A stretch of 64,000 nucleotides of DNA from the NCBI RefSeq assembly GCF_034351645.1, contig NZ_CP133782.1:4159001-4223000 (forward strand). The letters are read 5' to 3'. Each line of letters starts with the position of its first letter. The stretch's first letter is position 1. Source of the DNA: Pseudomonas sp. DC1.2 (GTDB lineage Bacteria > Pseudomonadota > Gammaproteobacteria > Pseudomonadales > Pseudomonadaceae). A program made the position numbers and the translations under genes. The notes beneath the pieces were generated by a model, which saw nothing but the letters and a program-made list of their open reading frames with translations, was not told the origin of the DNA and did not search any database. This document shows positions 18,823-27,977 of this stretch, piece after piece.

Positions 18823-19983
18823 TCAGCGGCCTTTGAACTGGGTGACGTTGCCTACCGATGCTTCCGCTTTTGGCAGGCCGGCCATGCCGAGGCGCTCCCC
18901 GGTCTTGGCATCGAACAATAGAACTTTCGACGGATCGAACTGCAATGTCAGCGTCTCGCCCACACCCGGCGCGACGTCCGGCGCCAGGCGACAGCAGACT
19001 TTGGTCTCGTTTAGCTGCACGAACACCAAGGTGTCCGGGCCGGTCGGTTCAGTCACCTGAACTTCGGCGCGAATGGTCGGCAAACCATTGGGCTCGCCAG
19101 CCGCCAGCACGATTTGCTCCGGGCGCAGGCCAAGGATCACTTCGCGATCTTCGAGCCCGGCGTCCTGCATGCCCAATGGCAACTCGCAACGCGCCTGACC
19201 GCTGTCGAGCAGCGCCAACAGACGACCGTCCTTGCGTTGCAAACGCAGCGGAATAAAGTTCATCGGCGGCGAACCAATGAAACTCGCCACGAACAGGTTG
19301 GCCGGATTGTTGTAGATGTCTTTCGGCGTGCCGAACTGCTGAATGATCCCGTCCTTCATCACCGCCACCTTGTCGCCCAAGGTCATGGCTTCGATCTGGT
19401 CGTGTGTGACATAGACCGTGGTGGTTTTCAGACGCTGGTGCATCAGTTTCATTTCGGTGCGCATCTCGACCCGCAACTTCGCGTCGAGGTTGGATAGCGG
19501 TTCGTCGAACAGGTAAATCTTTGGTCGCCGTGCCAATGCACGCCCCATGGCCACGCGCTGCTGTTGACCACCGGAAAGCTGGCCGGGTTTGCGGCTCAGC
19601 AGGTGTTCGATTTGCAACAGCTTTGCGACGCGCGCTACTTCCGCTTCGATGTCAGCGGCGGGCATTTTGCGGATCTTCAAGCCAAAGGCGATGTTCTCGC
19701 GCACGCTCATGGTCGGGTACAGCGCGTAGGACTGAAAGACCATGGCGATGTCGCGGTCTTTCGGGCTCATGCCGCTGACGTCCTGGTCATCGATCATGAT
19801 CGCGCCGCCGGTGATGGTCTCAAGGCCGGCAATGCAATTCATCAGAGTCGACTTGCCGCACCCCGAAGGTCCGACAAGAATCAGGAACTCACCGTCCTTG
19901 ATCGACAGTTCGATATTCTTCAGGGTGTCCGGCAGGCCGGGGCCATAGGTCTTGTTTACATTGCGAATTTCGAGCGTTGCCAT
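18823..19983 (-). CDS. gtsD: Glucose ABC transporter ATP-binding protein GtsD (UgpC/MalK type)
   Basis: A 386-residue ATPase that powers glucose import. The Walker A motif is GPSGCGKST (38-46), the ABC signature LSGGQQQR (about 135-142), and Walker B IYLFDEP (about 156-162), with the switch His in VTHDQIEAM. The C-terminal third is a TOBE/MalK-type regulatory domain (ILGLRPEQIVLA). It follows gtsC by 2 bases and ends the four-gene uptake operon. Confidence 0.94.
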   Translation of the reverse strand: MATLEIRNVNKTYGPGLPDTLKNIELSIKDGEFLILVGPSGCGKSTLMNCIAGLETITGGAIMIDDQDVSGMSPKDRDIAMVFQSYALYPTMSVRENIAFGLKIRKMPAADIEAEVARVAKLLQIEHLLSRKPGQLSGGQQQRVAMGRALARRPKIYLFDEPLSNLDAKLRVEMRTEMKLMHQRLKTTTVYVTHDQIEAMTLGDKVAVMKDGIIQQFGTPKDIYNNPANLFVASFIGSPPMNFIPLRLQRKDGRLLALLDSGQARCELPLGMQDAGLEDREVILGLRPEQIVLAAGEPNGLPTIRAEVQVTEPTGPDTLVFVQLNETKVCCRLAPDVAPGVGETLTLQFDPSKVLLFDAKTGERLGMAGLPKAEASVGNVTQFKGR

Positions 19984-19985
19984 GA

Positions 19986-20831
19986 TTACCCCTTGACTGC
20001 GCCGGCCGTCAGCCCGCGCACGAAATACTTGCCTGCGACCACATAGACCAGCAGGGTTGGCAGCCCGGCGATCATCGCCGCCGCCATATCAACGTTGTAT
20101 TCCTTGGCCCCGGTACTGGTGTTGACCAAGTTGTTCAGCGCCACGGTAATGGGTTGTGAGTCACCGCTGGAGAACACCACACCGAACAGGAAGTCGTTCC
20201 AGATCTGGGTGAACTGCCAGATCAGACAGACCATGATGATCGGGGTGGACATCGGCAAGATGATCAAGCGGAAGATGGTGAAGAAACCCGCACCATCGAG
20301 CCGAGCGGCCTTCACCAACGCATCGGGAACGCTGACGTAGTAGTTACGGAAAAACAGCGTGGTGAACGCCAGGCCGTAGACCACGTGTACAAACACCAAG
20401 CCGGTGGTGGTACTGGCCAGGCCCATCTTGCCGAGGGTGAACGAGGCCGGCAGCAGGACGGTCTGGAACGGCAGGAAGCAACCGAACAACAGCAGACCGA
20501 AAAACAACTGCGACCCACGAAAGCGCCACATCGACAGCACATAACCATTCAGCGCACCGATGGCGGTGGAAATCAGCACCGCCGGGACGGTGATTTTGAT
20601 CGAATTCCAGAAATACCCGTCCACCGTGCCCCAGGCCTTGACCCAGCCAATGCCGGTCACCACGGTTGGCCAGCTCAGCAGGTTGCCGGTGTTGATGTCT
20701 TCCGGCGTTTTGAAACTGGTCAACAGCATGACCACCAGCGGTATCAGGTAAAGGAATACCGCCAGGATCAGCACCGCGTAGATCGCGATCCGACTCAAGC
20801 TGATAGAAGGTTTGGCAGCGAAACTAGTCAT
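19986..20831 (-). CDS. gtsC: Glucose ABC transporter permease GtsC
   Basis: A 281-residue inner-membrane permease with about six helices. The EAA loop that docks with the ATPase reads VKAARLDGAGFFTIFRLIILPMSTP (about residues 175-199), matching the MalG type. It overlaps gtsB by 8 bases, indicating translational coupling, and is followed at once by gtsD. Confidence 0.92.
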   Translation of the reverse strand: MTSFAAKPSISLSRIAIYAVLILAVFLYLIPLVVMLLTSFKTPEDINTGNLLSWPTVVTGIGWVKAWGTVDGYFWNSIKITVPAVLISTAIGALNGYVLSMWRFRGSQLFFGLLLFGCFLPFQTVLLPASFTLGKMGLASTTTGLVFVHVVYGLAFTTLFFRNYYVSVPDALVKAARLDGAGFFTIFRLIILPMSTPIIMVCLIWQFTQIWNDFLFGVVFSSGDSQPITVALNNLVNTSTGAKEYNVDMAAAMIAGLPTLLVYVVAGKYFVRGLTAGAVKG

Positions 20832-21732
20832 GACGCTTGGTCCTCAGCTCGGAGTACAGGTAAGGCACGATGATTGCGAGAATCGCACCGAGCATCAGAA
20901 TCGCACTGGCCGAGCCCATGCCCATTTGGCCGCGACTGAAGGTAAAGGAATACATGAACATCGCTGGCAGGTCGGAGGAGTAACCAGGGCCGCCGGCGGT
21001 CATTGCTGCCACCAGGTCGAAACTCTTGATCGCAATGTGGGCCAAGATCATCACCGCACTGAAGAACACTGGACGCAAGCTGGGCAACACCACTTTTAGG
21101 TAAATCCGAGGCATGCTCGCGCCATCGATCTGGGCCGCACGGATGATCGATTGATCCACCCCTCGCAGACCGGCGAGGAACATCGCCATGATAAAGCCCG
21201 AGGCCTGCCAAACCGCGGCGATCACCAGGCAGTACACGACGCGGTCCGGGTCGATCAGCCAGTCCAGGCGAAATCCTTCCCAGCCCCAGTCGCGGAGCAA
21301 TTTGTCCAGGCCCATGCCTGGGTTAAGCAGCCATTTCCAGGCCGTACCGGTAACGATCATCGAGAGCGCCATCGGGTACAGGTAAATGGTGCGAATGAAA
21401 CCTTCGCGACGAATGCGCTGATCAAGAAACACCGCCAGCAGTACGCCGATCACCAGGGTGATGCCGATAAACATGCCGCCGAAAACCGCCAGGTTCTTGC
21501 TCGCCACCCACCAACGGTCGTTGTCGAACAGCCGTTGGTATTGCGCCAGGCCTGCCCATTTGTAAGTCGGCAGAAAGGTCGAAGTGGTGAACGACAGGAC
21601 GAACGTCCACAGGATATAGCCATAAAAGCCCACCAGAACGATGAACATGCTGGGCGCCAGCACCAGTTTGGGTAGCCAGCGCTGCAATGCATCGAATGGC
21701 GAGGCCTTGCTGAACACAGCAACAGAACTCAT
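20824..21732 (-). CDS. gtsB: Glucose ABC transporter permease GtsB
   Basis: A 302-residue inner-membrane permease of the MalF/UgpA type with about six helices. Its EAA loop is IRAAQIDGASMPRIYLKVVLPSLRP. It starts 144 bases after gtsA; that gap holds a REP-like repeat, so gtsA can accumulate to higher levels than the membrane parts. It overlaps gtsC by 8 bases. Confidence 0.92.
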   Translation of the reverse strand: MSSVAVFSKASPFDALQRWLPKLVLAPSMFIVLVGFYGYILWTFVLSFTTSTFLPTYKWAGLAQYQRLFDNDRWWVASKNLAVFGGMFIGITLVIGVLLAVFLDQRIRREGFIRTIYLYPMALSMIVTGTAWKWLLNPGMGLDKLLRDWGWEGFRLDWLIDPDRVVYCLVIAAVWQASGFIMAMFLAGLRGVDQSIIRAAQIDGASMPRIYLKVVLPSLRPVFFSAVMILAHIAIKSFDLVAAMTAGGPGYSSDLPAMFMYSFTFSRGQMGMGSASAILMLGAILAIIVPYLYSELRTKRHD

Positions 21733-21770
21733 GGGGAAATCCAGTACAGGGAATAAAACTACGGTGACAT

Positions 21771-21868
21771 CCCTTGTGGGAACGAGCTTGCTGGCGATTG
21801 CGGAAGGTCAACCGGTGCATACACCGGACCAGCATCCGCCATCGCGAGCAGGCTCGCGCCTACAGGGC
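21771..21868. repeat. REP-like pair inside the gts operon
   Basis: The sequences TTGTGGGAACGAGCTTGCTGGCGAT and ATCGCGAGCAGGCTCGCGCCTACA are inverted relative to each other around a centre containing ACCGGTGCATACACCGG, itself a small palindrome. It sits between gtsA and gtsB. Confidence 0.75.
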
Positions 21869-21876
21869 GCTAAGCG

Positions 21877-23178
21877 TTACTTGGCCGACTTGATCGCAGT
21901 GCCAAGTTGTTTGGCGGTTGCGGCAGGGTCGGCTTTCGGGTTGTTGATGAAGTTGGTCACAACATCAAAGAACGCGCCCTGCACTGCCAGCGTGGTCGCC
22001 ATGTTGTGCGCCATACTCGGCTGCAAGCCACCCGACTTGGCGTCGGCCAGGAAGTCCTTGGCAGCAGTCTGGGCACAGGAGTCGAAGCCGAGCTTGTCCA
22101 TTTCGTGGAGCATGTCGTTGCGAACAGGGATCGAGCCCTTGTTGATGCTGAAGACTTTCTGGAAGTTCTCACCCAGCACGATCTTGGCAATGTCCTGCTG
22201 ACCAGCAGCAGTGCCTGCGTCTTTCTGCTTGAACACGGCCAGGGAATCGATGTTGTAGGTGAAAGCCTTGTCGGTGCCCGGGAACGCTACGCACTCGTAG
22301 TCCTTACCGGCGACTTTCTTGGCCGCTGTCCACTCGCTCTTGGCCCAGTCACCCATGATCTGCATGCCGGCCTTGCCGTTGATGACTTTGGCCGCTTCCA
22401 GGTTCCAGTCCTGACCTTTACCGTCGACGTCCATGTAGGTCACGACTTTCTTCAATTCAGTCAGCGCCTTGACCATTTCAGGACCGGTCAGGGTGGCGTT
22501 ATCCAGGTCGACCAAGGCTTTTTTATAGCCGTCGACGCCCATCACCGAAAGAACCACCGCTTCGAACACGGTGCTGTCCTGCCAAGGCTGGCCGCCGTGG
22601 GCAAGCGCAATGAAGCCCGCAGCCTTGAGCTTGTCGCCGGCTGCGTAGAATTCCTGGAGGGTCGTCGGGGCTTTTTCGATGCCGGCTTTTTTGAAGACTT
22701 CCGGGTTGATCCACAGCCAGTTGACGCGGTGAATGTTCACCGGAACGGCCACGTAATCACCGTTGTACTTCACGGTATCAGCAACTTTCTTGTCGAGCAG
22801 GCTGTCCCACTTCTCTGATTTGGCAACGTCTTTCAAGACGTCGGTATCGAGCAGACCGGTAGACGCCCATTCCTGGATATCCGGGCCTTTGATCTGCGCT
22901 ACACCCGGCGGGTTCCCGGCAACGGCGCGGCTTTTCAGTACGGTCATGGCGGTAGCGCCGCCACCACCGGCGACAGCGCCGTCCTTCCAGGTAAAACCGT
23001 CTTTTTCGACTTGGGCTTTAAGAACATCGACAGCGGCTTTTTCGCCACCGGAGGTCCACCAGTGAACAACTTCTACCGAACCTTTGGAATCGGCGGCAAG
23101 CGTACTGAGCGGGAACGCACTGAGAGGGAGCAATGAGGCAAGAGAAATGACAGTAGCGAGGCGAGAAATCGCATTCAT
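21877..23178 (-). CDS. gtsA: Glucose ABC transporter substrate-binding protein GtsA
   Basis: A 433-residue periplasmic solute-binding protein (family 1). A signal peptide covers about residues 1-29 (ending [10 protein letters not shown]). The mature chain begins [19 protein letters not shown], typical of sugar-binding proteins, and has Trp-rich stretches such as [15 protein letters not shown] and GDWAKSEW that probably stack on glucose. It is the first gene of gtsABCD. Its upstream region holds a long conserved element shared with the AGE-family gene (23235-23300) and an AACAACAA motif (23194-23201) just before the ribosome site. Confidence 0.94.
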   Translation of the reverse strand: MNAISRLATVISLASLLPLSAFPLSTLAADSKGSVEVVHWWTSGGEKAAVDVLKAQVEKDGFTWKDGAVAGGGGATAMTVLKSRAVAGNPPGVAQIKGPDIQEWASTGLLDTDVLKDVAKSEKWDSLLDKKVADTVKYNGDYVAVPVNIHRVNWLWINPEVFKKAGIEKAPTTLQEFYAAGDKLKAAGFIALAHGGQPWQDSTVFEAVVLSVMGVDGYKKALVDLDNATLTGPEMVKALTELKKVVTYMDVDGKGQDWNLEAAKVINGKAGMQIMGDWAKSEWTAAKKVAGKDYECVAFPGTDKAFTYNIDSLAVFKQKDAGTAAGQQDIAKIVLGENFQKVFSINKGSIPVRNDMLHEMDKLGFDSCAQTAAKDFLADAKSGGLQPSMAHNMATTLAVQGAFFDVVTNFINNPKADPAATAKQLGTAIKSAK

Positions 23179-23193
23179 CTAGAATTACCTTTC

Positions 23194-23201
23194 TTGTTGT
23201 T
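23194..23201 (-). promoter_or_regulatory. Hfq/Crc-type A-rich motif before gtsA
   Basis: AACAACAA on the sense strand, matching the AANAANAA catabolite-activity motif, 15 bases before the gtsA ATG and next to its AAGAAAGG ribosome site. Similar motifs precede the AGE gene (24568-24575), gltR (26929-26936), oprB (18619-18626), zwf (15167-15174) and gap (29993-30000). Confidence 0.65.
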
Positions 23202-23234
23202 ATGCATGCAAGTCTGGTGCTTGCGCTGCATAGG

Positions 23235-23300
23235 ATTTTAAACAGGAGTTGCCCCTTCGCAGGTAACGAAGGGACGCTTGAATGTCACCGCATGGTTACA
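23235..23300 (-). promoter_or_regulatory. gtsA promoter with composite operator shared with the AGE gene
   Basis: On the sense (minus) strand, from upstream: an 18-bp TGTAAC-N6-GTGACA box (23283-23300), 8 bases, then CCCTTCGTTACCTGC (23259-23273), 14 bases, then a TGTTTAAAAT sequence fit for a -10 (23235-23244). The same parts occur with identical spacing before the AGE-family gene. The GTNAC units lie 11 and 21 bases apart, as direct repeats bound by OmpR-type regulators do; GltR is the local candidate (inference). Confidence 0.7.
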
Positions 23301-24555
23301 CAGGAACGCTCTGGGACAACTGCCCCAAGGCGGTGGCCATGCTTGGTGCCAGCGGCAGACGCGGAATCAAGACCGCTTGCCAGGCGTGATAAAGGTCGGG
23401 CTTACCGCCCCATATATCGGCGCTTGGGCGGTTTTGCGGGTCGAGTTCGTGATGCCAACTGCCATCGCAACGGTCGATGAAATGACGCTCACAAAACTCC
23501 CAGAACACGCGATACCAGGTTTCGTAGCGCTCATCGCCGGTTCGTTTAAGCAGCGCACTGGCGGCGGCACTGGCTTCGCAATGGGTCCAGTGCAAGCGAT
23601 GGCGAACCACAGCGCAGTTGTTCCAGTCGAGGGTATAGACCATCCCCGGCGCGCCATCGACATGCCAGCCGTAACGGCAATTGTGATCAAAGAGTTTTTG
23701 CGCATCGGTCGCCAGCCAACCCGGTGTGAGCATCCCCGCCTGCACACGCGCCGCTTCCAGGTGCAGCAACAGCCGCGCCCATTCAAAACCATGACCGGGC
23801 GTGGTGCCATAGGGACGAAAGCCATCGGCCGGATTGTCGCGATTGTAGTCACGCAGCGGCTGCCACTCACGGTCGAAATGCTCGACCACCAGGAAGTCGT
23901 TGGCGGCAGCATGGCCGTGGATCACCCGCTCGACAATGCGCAGGGCACGGTTAAGCCAGCGCTTGTCTTGGGTGACATCGGCCAGCGCGAGAAAGGCTTC
24001 GGTAGCGTGCATGTTGCTGTTAGCGCCGCGATACGCCTCCTCACCATTCCAGTCCCGAGGGAAGGATTCGCGCAGCGCGCCCTCCTCCTCACTCCAGAAC
24101 CGGGTGTCGATGATATTGATCGCGTCGTCAAGTAATGCCTGGGCACCGGGGCGCTGGGCGACGACGGCCGAACTCGCAGCCAGTGCGACGAACGCATGCA
24201 GGTAAGCCGCCTTGCCGGTGTTGTCGTCGCGATGCTGTGCAACAGCGAACCACCCACCGTGCTCGGCATCTCGCAACGGACCGCCAAGGGCGGCGACGCC
24301 GTGATCCACGTACTCGGCGAAACCCGGCAGGCCCTGGATGTGAGCCATCGCAAAGCTATGGGTCATGCGCGCGGTGTTCATGGTCTCAGCATGGGCGTTA
24401 GCCGCGAGATGACCCTTTGCGTCAAGATTGCCGAACCCTTCAGGCAGCTTGGAAGCCTTGGCAAATGCCAGCAGGCGCAGCCCTTCGGCGGCAAGCCATT
24501 GCTGGTGGGCAGGCGCGTTCAGCCAACTGCTGAACGCGGGTTGGAAAGTGCTCAT
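23296..24555 (-). CDS. AGE-family sugar isomerase/epimerase (mannose isomerase-like)
   Basis: A 419-residue (alpha/alpha)6-barrel protein of the N-acylglucosamine 2-epimerase/YihS family. Conserved segments include THSFAMAHIQGLPG (about residues 65-78), NSNMHATEAFLALADVT, TTPGHGFEWARLLLHLE and GGKPDLYHAWQAVL; the His residues in HATEAF, GHGFEW and DLYHAW fit the catalytic set. YihS-type enzymes interconvert mannose, fructose and glucose. It lies between gtsA and gtrS, as PP_1014 does in P. putida, and its promoter copies that of gtsA, so it probably handles a sugar brought in by Gts. No signal peptide. The exact substrate is not certain. Confidence 0.82.
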   Translation of the reverse strand: MSTFQPAFSSWLNAPAHQQWLAAEGLRLLAFAKASKLPEGFGNLDAKGHLAANAHAETMNTARMTHSFAMAHIQGLPGFAEYVDHGVAALGGPLRDAEHGGWFAVAQHRDDNTGKAAYLHAFVALAASSAVVAQRPGAQALLDDAINIIDTRFWSEEEGALRESFPRDWNGEEAYRGANSNMHATEAFLALADVTQDKRWLNRALRIVERVIHGHAAANDFLVVEHFDREWQPLRDYNRDNPADGFRPYGTTPGHGFEWARLLLHLEAARVQAGMLTPGWLATDAQKLFDHNCRYGWHVDGAPGMVYTLDWNNCAVVRHRLHWTHCEASAAASALLKRTGDERYETWYRVFWEFCERHFIDRCDGSWHHELDPQNRPSADIWGGKPDLYHAWQAVLIPRLPLAPSMATALGQLSQSVPV

Positions 24556-24586
24556 GGGCGGCCTTTTTTGTTGTTATGACTGAGGC

Positions 24587-24652
24587 AGTCTAAACAACGG
24601 TCGCCAACCGGCAGGTAACGAAGGGGGCGATTTATGTCACCGGACCGTGACA
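24587..24652 (-). promoter_or_regulatory. Promoter of the AGE gene, second copy of the composite operator
   Basis: On the minus strand: a perfect-arm 18-bp box TGTCAC-N6-GTGACA (24635-24652), 8 bases, CCCTTCGTTACCTGC (24611-24625), 14 bases, and TGTTTAGACT as a -10 candidate (24587-24596). Every spacing equals that before gtsA. Confidence 0.7.
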
Positions 24653-24684
24653 TTAACCTTGGGAAAGGCTGAACGGTCTGGCGT

Positions 24685-24706
24685 CATCGCGAGCCTCTTC
24701 GCGATG
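24685..24706. repeat. Short REP-like palindrome
   Basis: CATCGCGAGCCTCTTCGCGATG: arms CATCGCGA and TCGCGATG. It lies downstream of gtrS and may act as a terminator. Confidence 0.6.
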
Positions 24707-24724
24707 AACGATAGCGCGGCCTGA

Positions 24725-26194
24725 CTAATCAACGCTGCGCGGTAACTGCAACGTCACCCGCAACCCACCTTCACGTAAATTCTGCAAACTCACTTCACCG
24801 CCATGACTGTGGGCAATGTTGCGCGCGATCCCCAACCCCAATCCATACCCCTGCTGCTGGCCGGCGAGGCGGAAGTGCGGTTCGAATACCTGTTCAAGCC
24901 TTTGCTCTGGCACACCCGGCCCTTCATCGTCGACATGCAGGACGAATGCACTGTCATCGTCGTCAATGTGCAAATGCGCGTTCTGCCCGTACTTCAAAGC
25001 GTTGTCGATCAAGTTGCCGATGCAACGCTTAAGCGCCAGCGGTTTGCCCGGATACGTGGCCAGCGCTCGCCCGTTCTGCGTCACCCGGCCATTGCCGTTG
25101 GGCGCCAGGTACGGTTCTACCAGACAATCGAGTACATGATTGAGGTCCACCGACTCGATATTTTCGTGGATGTCGGTGTCTTTCACACACTGCAACGCAC
25201 CTTTGACCAGCAGCTCCAGCTCATCCAGGTCGCGGCCGAACTTGGCTTGCAGCTTTTCGTCTTCGAGCAACTCGACCCGCAGCCGCAAACGGGTGATTGG
25301 CGTGCGCAGGTCGTGGGAAATCGCGCTGAACAACTGGCTACGTTCGTTCAGGTAACGGCTAATGCGCTCGCGCATTGCATTGAAGGCGCGACCGACTTCG
25401 ACCACCTCACTGCCGCCGCCCTCGGGCACCGGTTCGACTTCGGCACCCAGCGACATGTCCCGCGCGGCGCGCGCCAAACGCTTCAGCGGTCGGCTCTGCC
25501 AATGCACCAGCAAGCCGATGAACAACAGCAGAAAACCGCTGGTGAGCACGATGAACCAGACCTGCTGCGCCGGCAGGCCTTGCTCTTCAAGACTGGTGTA
25601 GGGCTCTGGCAGTAGCGAAGCGATGTACAGCCATTCGCCCGGCGCCATCTGAATTTGCGTGACCAGCACTGGCGGGTTCACCGGTTCGAGGGTCAATGCG
25701 TAGTGAGCCCAGGAGCGCGGCAATTCATCGAGTTTCAGTCCGCTGTTGAAGATGCGCAGGTCTTCAGGGCTGACGAAGGTCACCGAGATATCCGTGTCAT
25801 GGCCCAGGGACTCGCGCAGCACTTCGTCCACCGCTTTGAGCACAGCCGCTTTACGCGCAGTGATAGGCAACACATCCATACCCAAGGGTTTATCGTTCAG
25901 GGTCACCACGAACCGAGTGCCGCCCATGCTGCGCAACTGGTCGAGGACCAGCGGCCGAAAGGCCACCGGCAATGAACGAAAATAACTGACGCTGGCGGTC
26001 ATCGAATGCGCCAGGCTGCGGGCACTGGTCACCAGGCCTTCGAGCTGGGTCGCGCGCAGTTGCGAGACCCAGATCACGCTAGACAGCGCCTGGGCAAACA
26101 GCACCACTAACAGGGTCAGCAGTAACATTCGCCCGAGCAAAGAGCGCGGCACCGGGACCTTGGCGGCGACACCGCGCAGCCATTCAATGGCCAT
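24725..26194 (-). CDS. gtrS: Glucose-responsive sensor histidine kinase GtrS/GltS
   Basis: A membrane-bound histidine kinase of about 490 residues. One hydrophobic helix near the N-terminus (LLGRMLLLTLLVVLFAQALS) and a second near the middle (WFIVLTSGFLLLFIGLLVHW) enclose a periplasmic sensor region of about 170 residues. Then come HAMP, the phospho-acceptor His in SAISHDLRTPITRLRLR, and an ATPase domain with LIDNALKYG and GLGLGIARNIAHSHGG. In P. aeruginosa the homologue senses 2-ketogluconate and 6-phosphogluconate. The start is uncertain: ATG 26194 overlaps gltR by 11 bases; ATG 26209 and GTG 26236 are alternatives, and none has a clear ribosome site. Confidence 0.88.
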   Translation of the reverse strand: MAIEWLRGVAAKVPVPRSLLGRMLLLTLLVVLFAQALSSVIWVSQLRATQLEGLVTSARSLAHSMTASVSYFRSLPVAFRPLVLDQLRSMGGTRFVVTLNDKPLGMDVLPITARKAAVLKAVDEVLRESLGHDTDISVTFVSPEDLRIFNSGLKLDELPRSWAHYALTLEPVNPPVLVTQIQMAPGEWLYIASLLPEPYTSLEEQGLPAQQVWFIVLTSGFLLLFIGLLVHWQSRPLKRLARAARDMSLGAEVEPVPEGGGSEVVEVGRAFNAMRERISRYLNERSQLFSAISHDLRTPITRLRLRVELLEDEKLQAKFGRDLDELELLVKGALQCVKDTDIHENIESVDLNHVLDCLVEPYLAPNGNGRVTQNGRALATYPGKPLALKRCIGNLIDNALKYGQNAHLHIDDDDSAFVLHVDDEGPGVPEQRLEQVFEPHFRLAGQQQGYGLGLGIARNIAHSHGGEVSLQNLREGGLRVTLQLPRSVD

Positions 26195-26915
26195 TACTGG
26201 CCACAACATTGGCGGCCAATTGGTAACCACTGCCACGCACGGTACGGATCAGGCGCGGCGGTTTTTCGGTGTCGCGCAGGCGCTGTCGCAAACGGCTGAC
26301 AGCCATGTCAACGATACGATCAAGCGGCATCAGGTCACGCCCGCGTGTAGCGTTGCCGATGGTGTCGCGATCGAGAATTTCCTGCGGGTGATCGAGGAAC
26401 AGTTTCAGCAAGGCAAAGTCGGCACCGGAAAGAATCACCTCTTCGCCATCGATGTGAAACAGCCGGTGACTGACCATGTCCAGCCGCCAGTCATCGAAAG
26501 CCAGCACCTCACCGCTGGAACGGTCCTGGCCGAACTGCGCACGGCGCAACAGGGCTTTAATGCGGGCCTGCAACTCCCGAGGACTGAAAGGTTTACCCAA
26601 GTAATCGTCTGCTCCCAGCTCTAGGCCAATCACGCGATCAGCCTCGTCGGAACTGGCGGTGAGCATAATGATCGGCACCTGCGCCTGGCGCGGATGCTGG
26701 CGAATCCAGCGGCAGAGGCTGAACCCGTCTTCATCCGGCAGCATCACATCAAGAATCACCAGGTCGCTGGAGGATTCGTTCATTGCCTGGCGAAAGCCCG
26801 CACCGTCAGGGGTGGTGCGTACCTGAAAACCGGCGCGGGTCAGGTAGGTGTCCAGCAACTCGCGTATCTCTTGATCGTCATCGACCAACAAAATCGACTT
26901 GTTGACTGAGCTCAC
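26184..26915 (-). CDS. gltR: Response regulator GltR (OmpR family)
   Basis: A 243-residue two-component regulator. The receiver domain has the acidic pocket VDDD (11-14), phospho-acceptor D56 in VILDVMLPDEDG, and conserved Lys in GKPFSPRELQARI. The C-terminal winged helix runs about 140-235 (DRDTIGNATRGRDLMPLDRIVDMAVSRLRQRL). The gene starts with GTG (26913-26915), preceded by AACAACAAGGA, where the A-rich Hfq/Crc motif touches the ribosome site. GltR/GtrS control glucose uptake and oprB in pseudomonads. It overlaps gtrS. Confidence 0.92.
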   Translation of the reverse strand: MSSVNKSILLVDDDQEIRELLDTYLTRAGFQVRTTPDGAGFRQAMNESSSDLVILDVMLPDEDGFSLCRWIRQHPRQAQVPIIMLTASSDEADRVIGLELGADDYLGKPFSPRELQARIKALLRRAQFGQDRSSGEVLAFDDWRLDMVSHRLFHIDGEEVILSGADFALLKLFLDHPQEILDRDTIGNATRGRDLMPLDRIVDMAVSRLRQRLRDTEKPPRLIRTVRGSGYQLAANVVASNGH

Positions 26916-27026
26916 AGGGGCGGCATCCTTGTTGTTTGAGTTGGGCGGATTATGCCTTAAGCACGGAAGCTACAAACGTCGTAAACCAATGCGGGGCAAG
27001 CTCACCCCCTGCATTTTTATCGTGTT

Positions 27027-27977
27027 TCAGGCCTGATCGAGCGCCACGCCTGCGCCCATCAGCCCGGAATACGGTGCCGTCACCAGCCACACCGGTATGC
27101 CTTTGAAGTAATCGCTCATGCAGCCCTTGTCGGCAAAGCACCGGGCGAAACCACTGTTGACGAAGAAATCGGCAAACCGTGGAATCACTCCACCGACGAT
27201 GTAAACGCCACCGCGGCCACCGGTAGTCAGTACGTTGTTGCCGGCCACACGACCGAGCCAGCAGCAGAACTGCTCAAGCACTTCGAGCGCAATCGGATCG
27301 CCGGCCAGCCCCGCCGCCGTGATGGCTTGCGGGGTGTCGAGCAACGGCGTATGACCGTCCACCGCGCAGATCGCCCGGTATACCCGCGGCAAGCCGCTGC
27401 CACTCAATGCCGTTTCGGCGCTGACATGGCCGATCTCGTTGAAAATGTGTTGCCAGAGCTGGGTTTCGCGCGGGCTACTCAGGGGCAAATCAACGTGCCC
27501 ACCCTCTCCCGGCAACGCCGCGAAACGCGCGTTCCCCAGATGCAACAAGGTGCCGACCCCCAGACCCGTTCCAGGGCCGATCACCACCGCCGGGCGCAAC
27601 GGCTCTGGCGTGCCCTCGCAGACCACCCGGAACTCGCCCGGTTGCAAGCGCGTCATGCCCAGGGCCATGGCCGAGAAATCGTTGAGCAATAGCAATTCGT
27701 CCACCTGCAAGGTCTGGCAGAACGCCTTGCGGCTCAGGCGCCAGTGGTTGTTGGTGAACTTGAATTCATCCCCGCTCACGGGGCCCGCTACCGACAGGCA
27801 GACCGAACCGATTGAACCCGGCGGCAGGCCGAGCCCGTCCAGGTAGAGCGCAATAGCCTCCTCCGGACTGGCATGTTGCGCCGTCGCCAGCACCTGGATT
27901 GATTCCAGTTGCTGGTTTTTCCACAACGCAAACCGTGCGTTGGTCCCACCGATGTCACCGACCAAAGCCAGTTTCAA
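27027..27977 (-). CDS. glk: Glucokinase
   Basis: A 316-residue ROK-distant, bacterial-type glucokinase that phosphorylates cytoplasmic glucose with ATP. The phosphate-1 loop is [12 protein letters not shown] (8-19), the glucose-binding region has FTNNHWRLS and [12 protein letters not shown] with the catalytic Asp, and the second phosphate loop is GPGTGLGVG. Its ATG overlaps the edd stop codon (ATGA), so it is translationally coupled to edd. It lies 111 bases upstream of gltR. Confidence 0.94.
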   Translation of the reverse strand: MKLALVGDIGGTNARFALWKNQQLESIQVLATAQHASPEEAIALYLDGLGLPPGSIGSVCLSVAGPVSGDEFKFTNNHWRLSRKAFCQTLQVDELLLLNDFSAMALGMTRLQPGEFRVVCEGTPEPLRPAVVIGPGTGLGVGTLLHLGNARFAALPGEGGHVDLPLSSPRETQLWQHIFNEIGHVSAETALSGSGLPRVYRAICAVDGHTPLLDTPQAITAAGLAGDPIALEVLEQFCCWLGRVAGNNVLTTGGRGGVYIVGGVIPRFADFFVNSGFARCFADKGCMSDYFKGIPVWLVTAPYSGLMGAGVALDQA

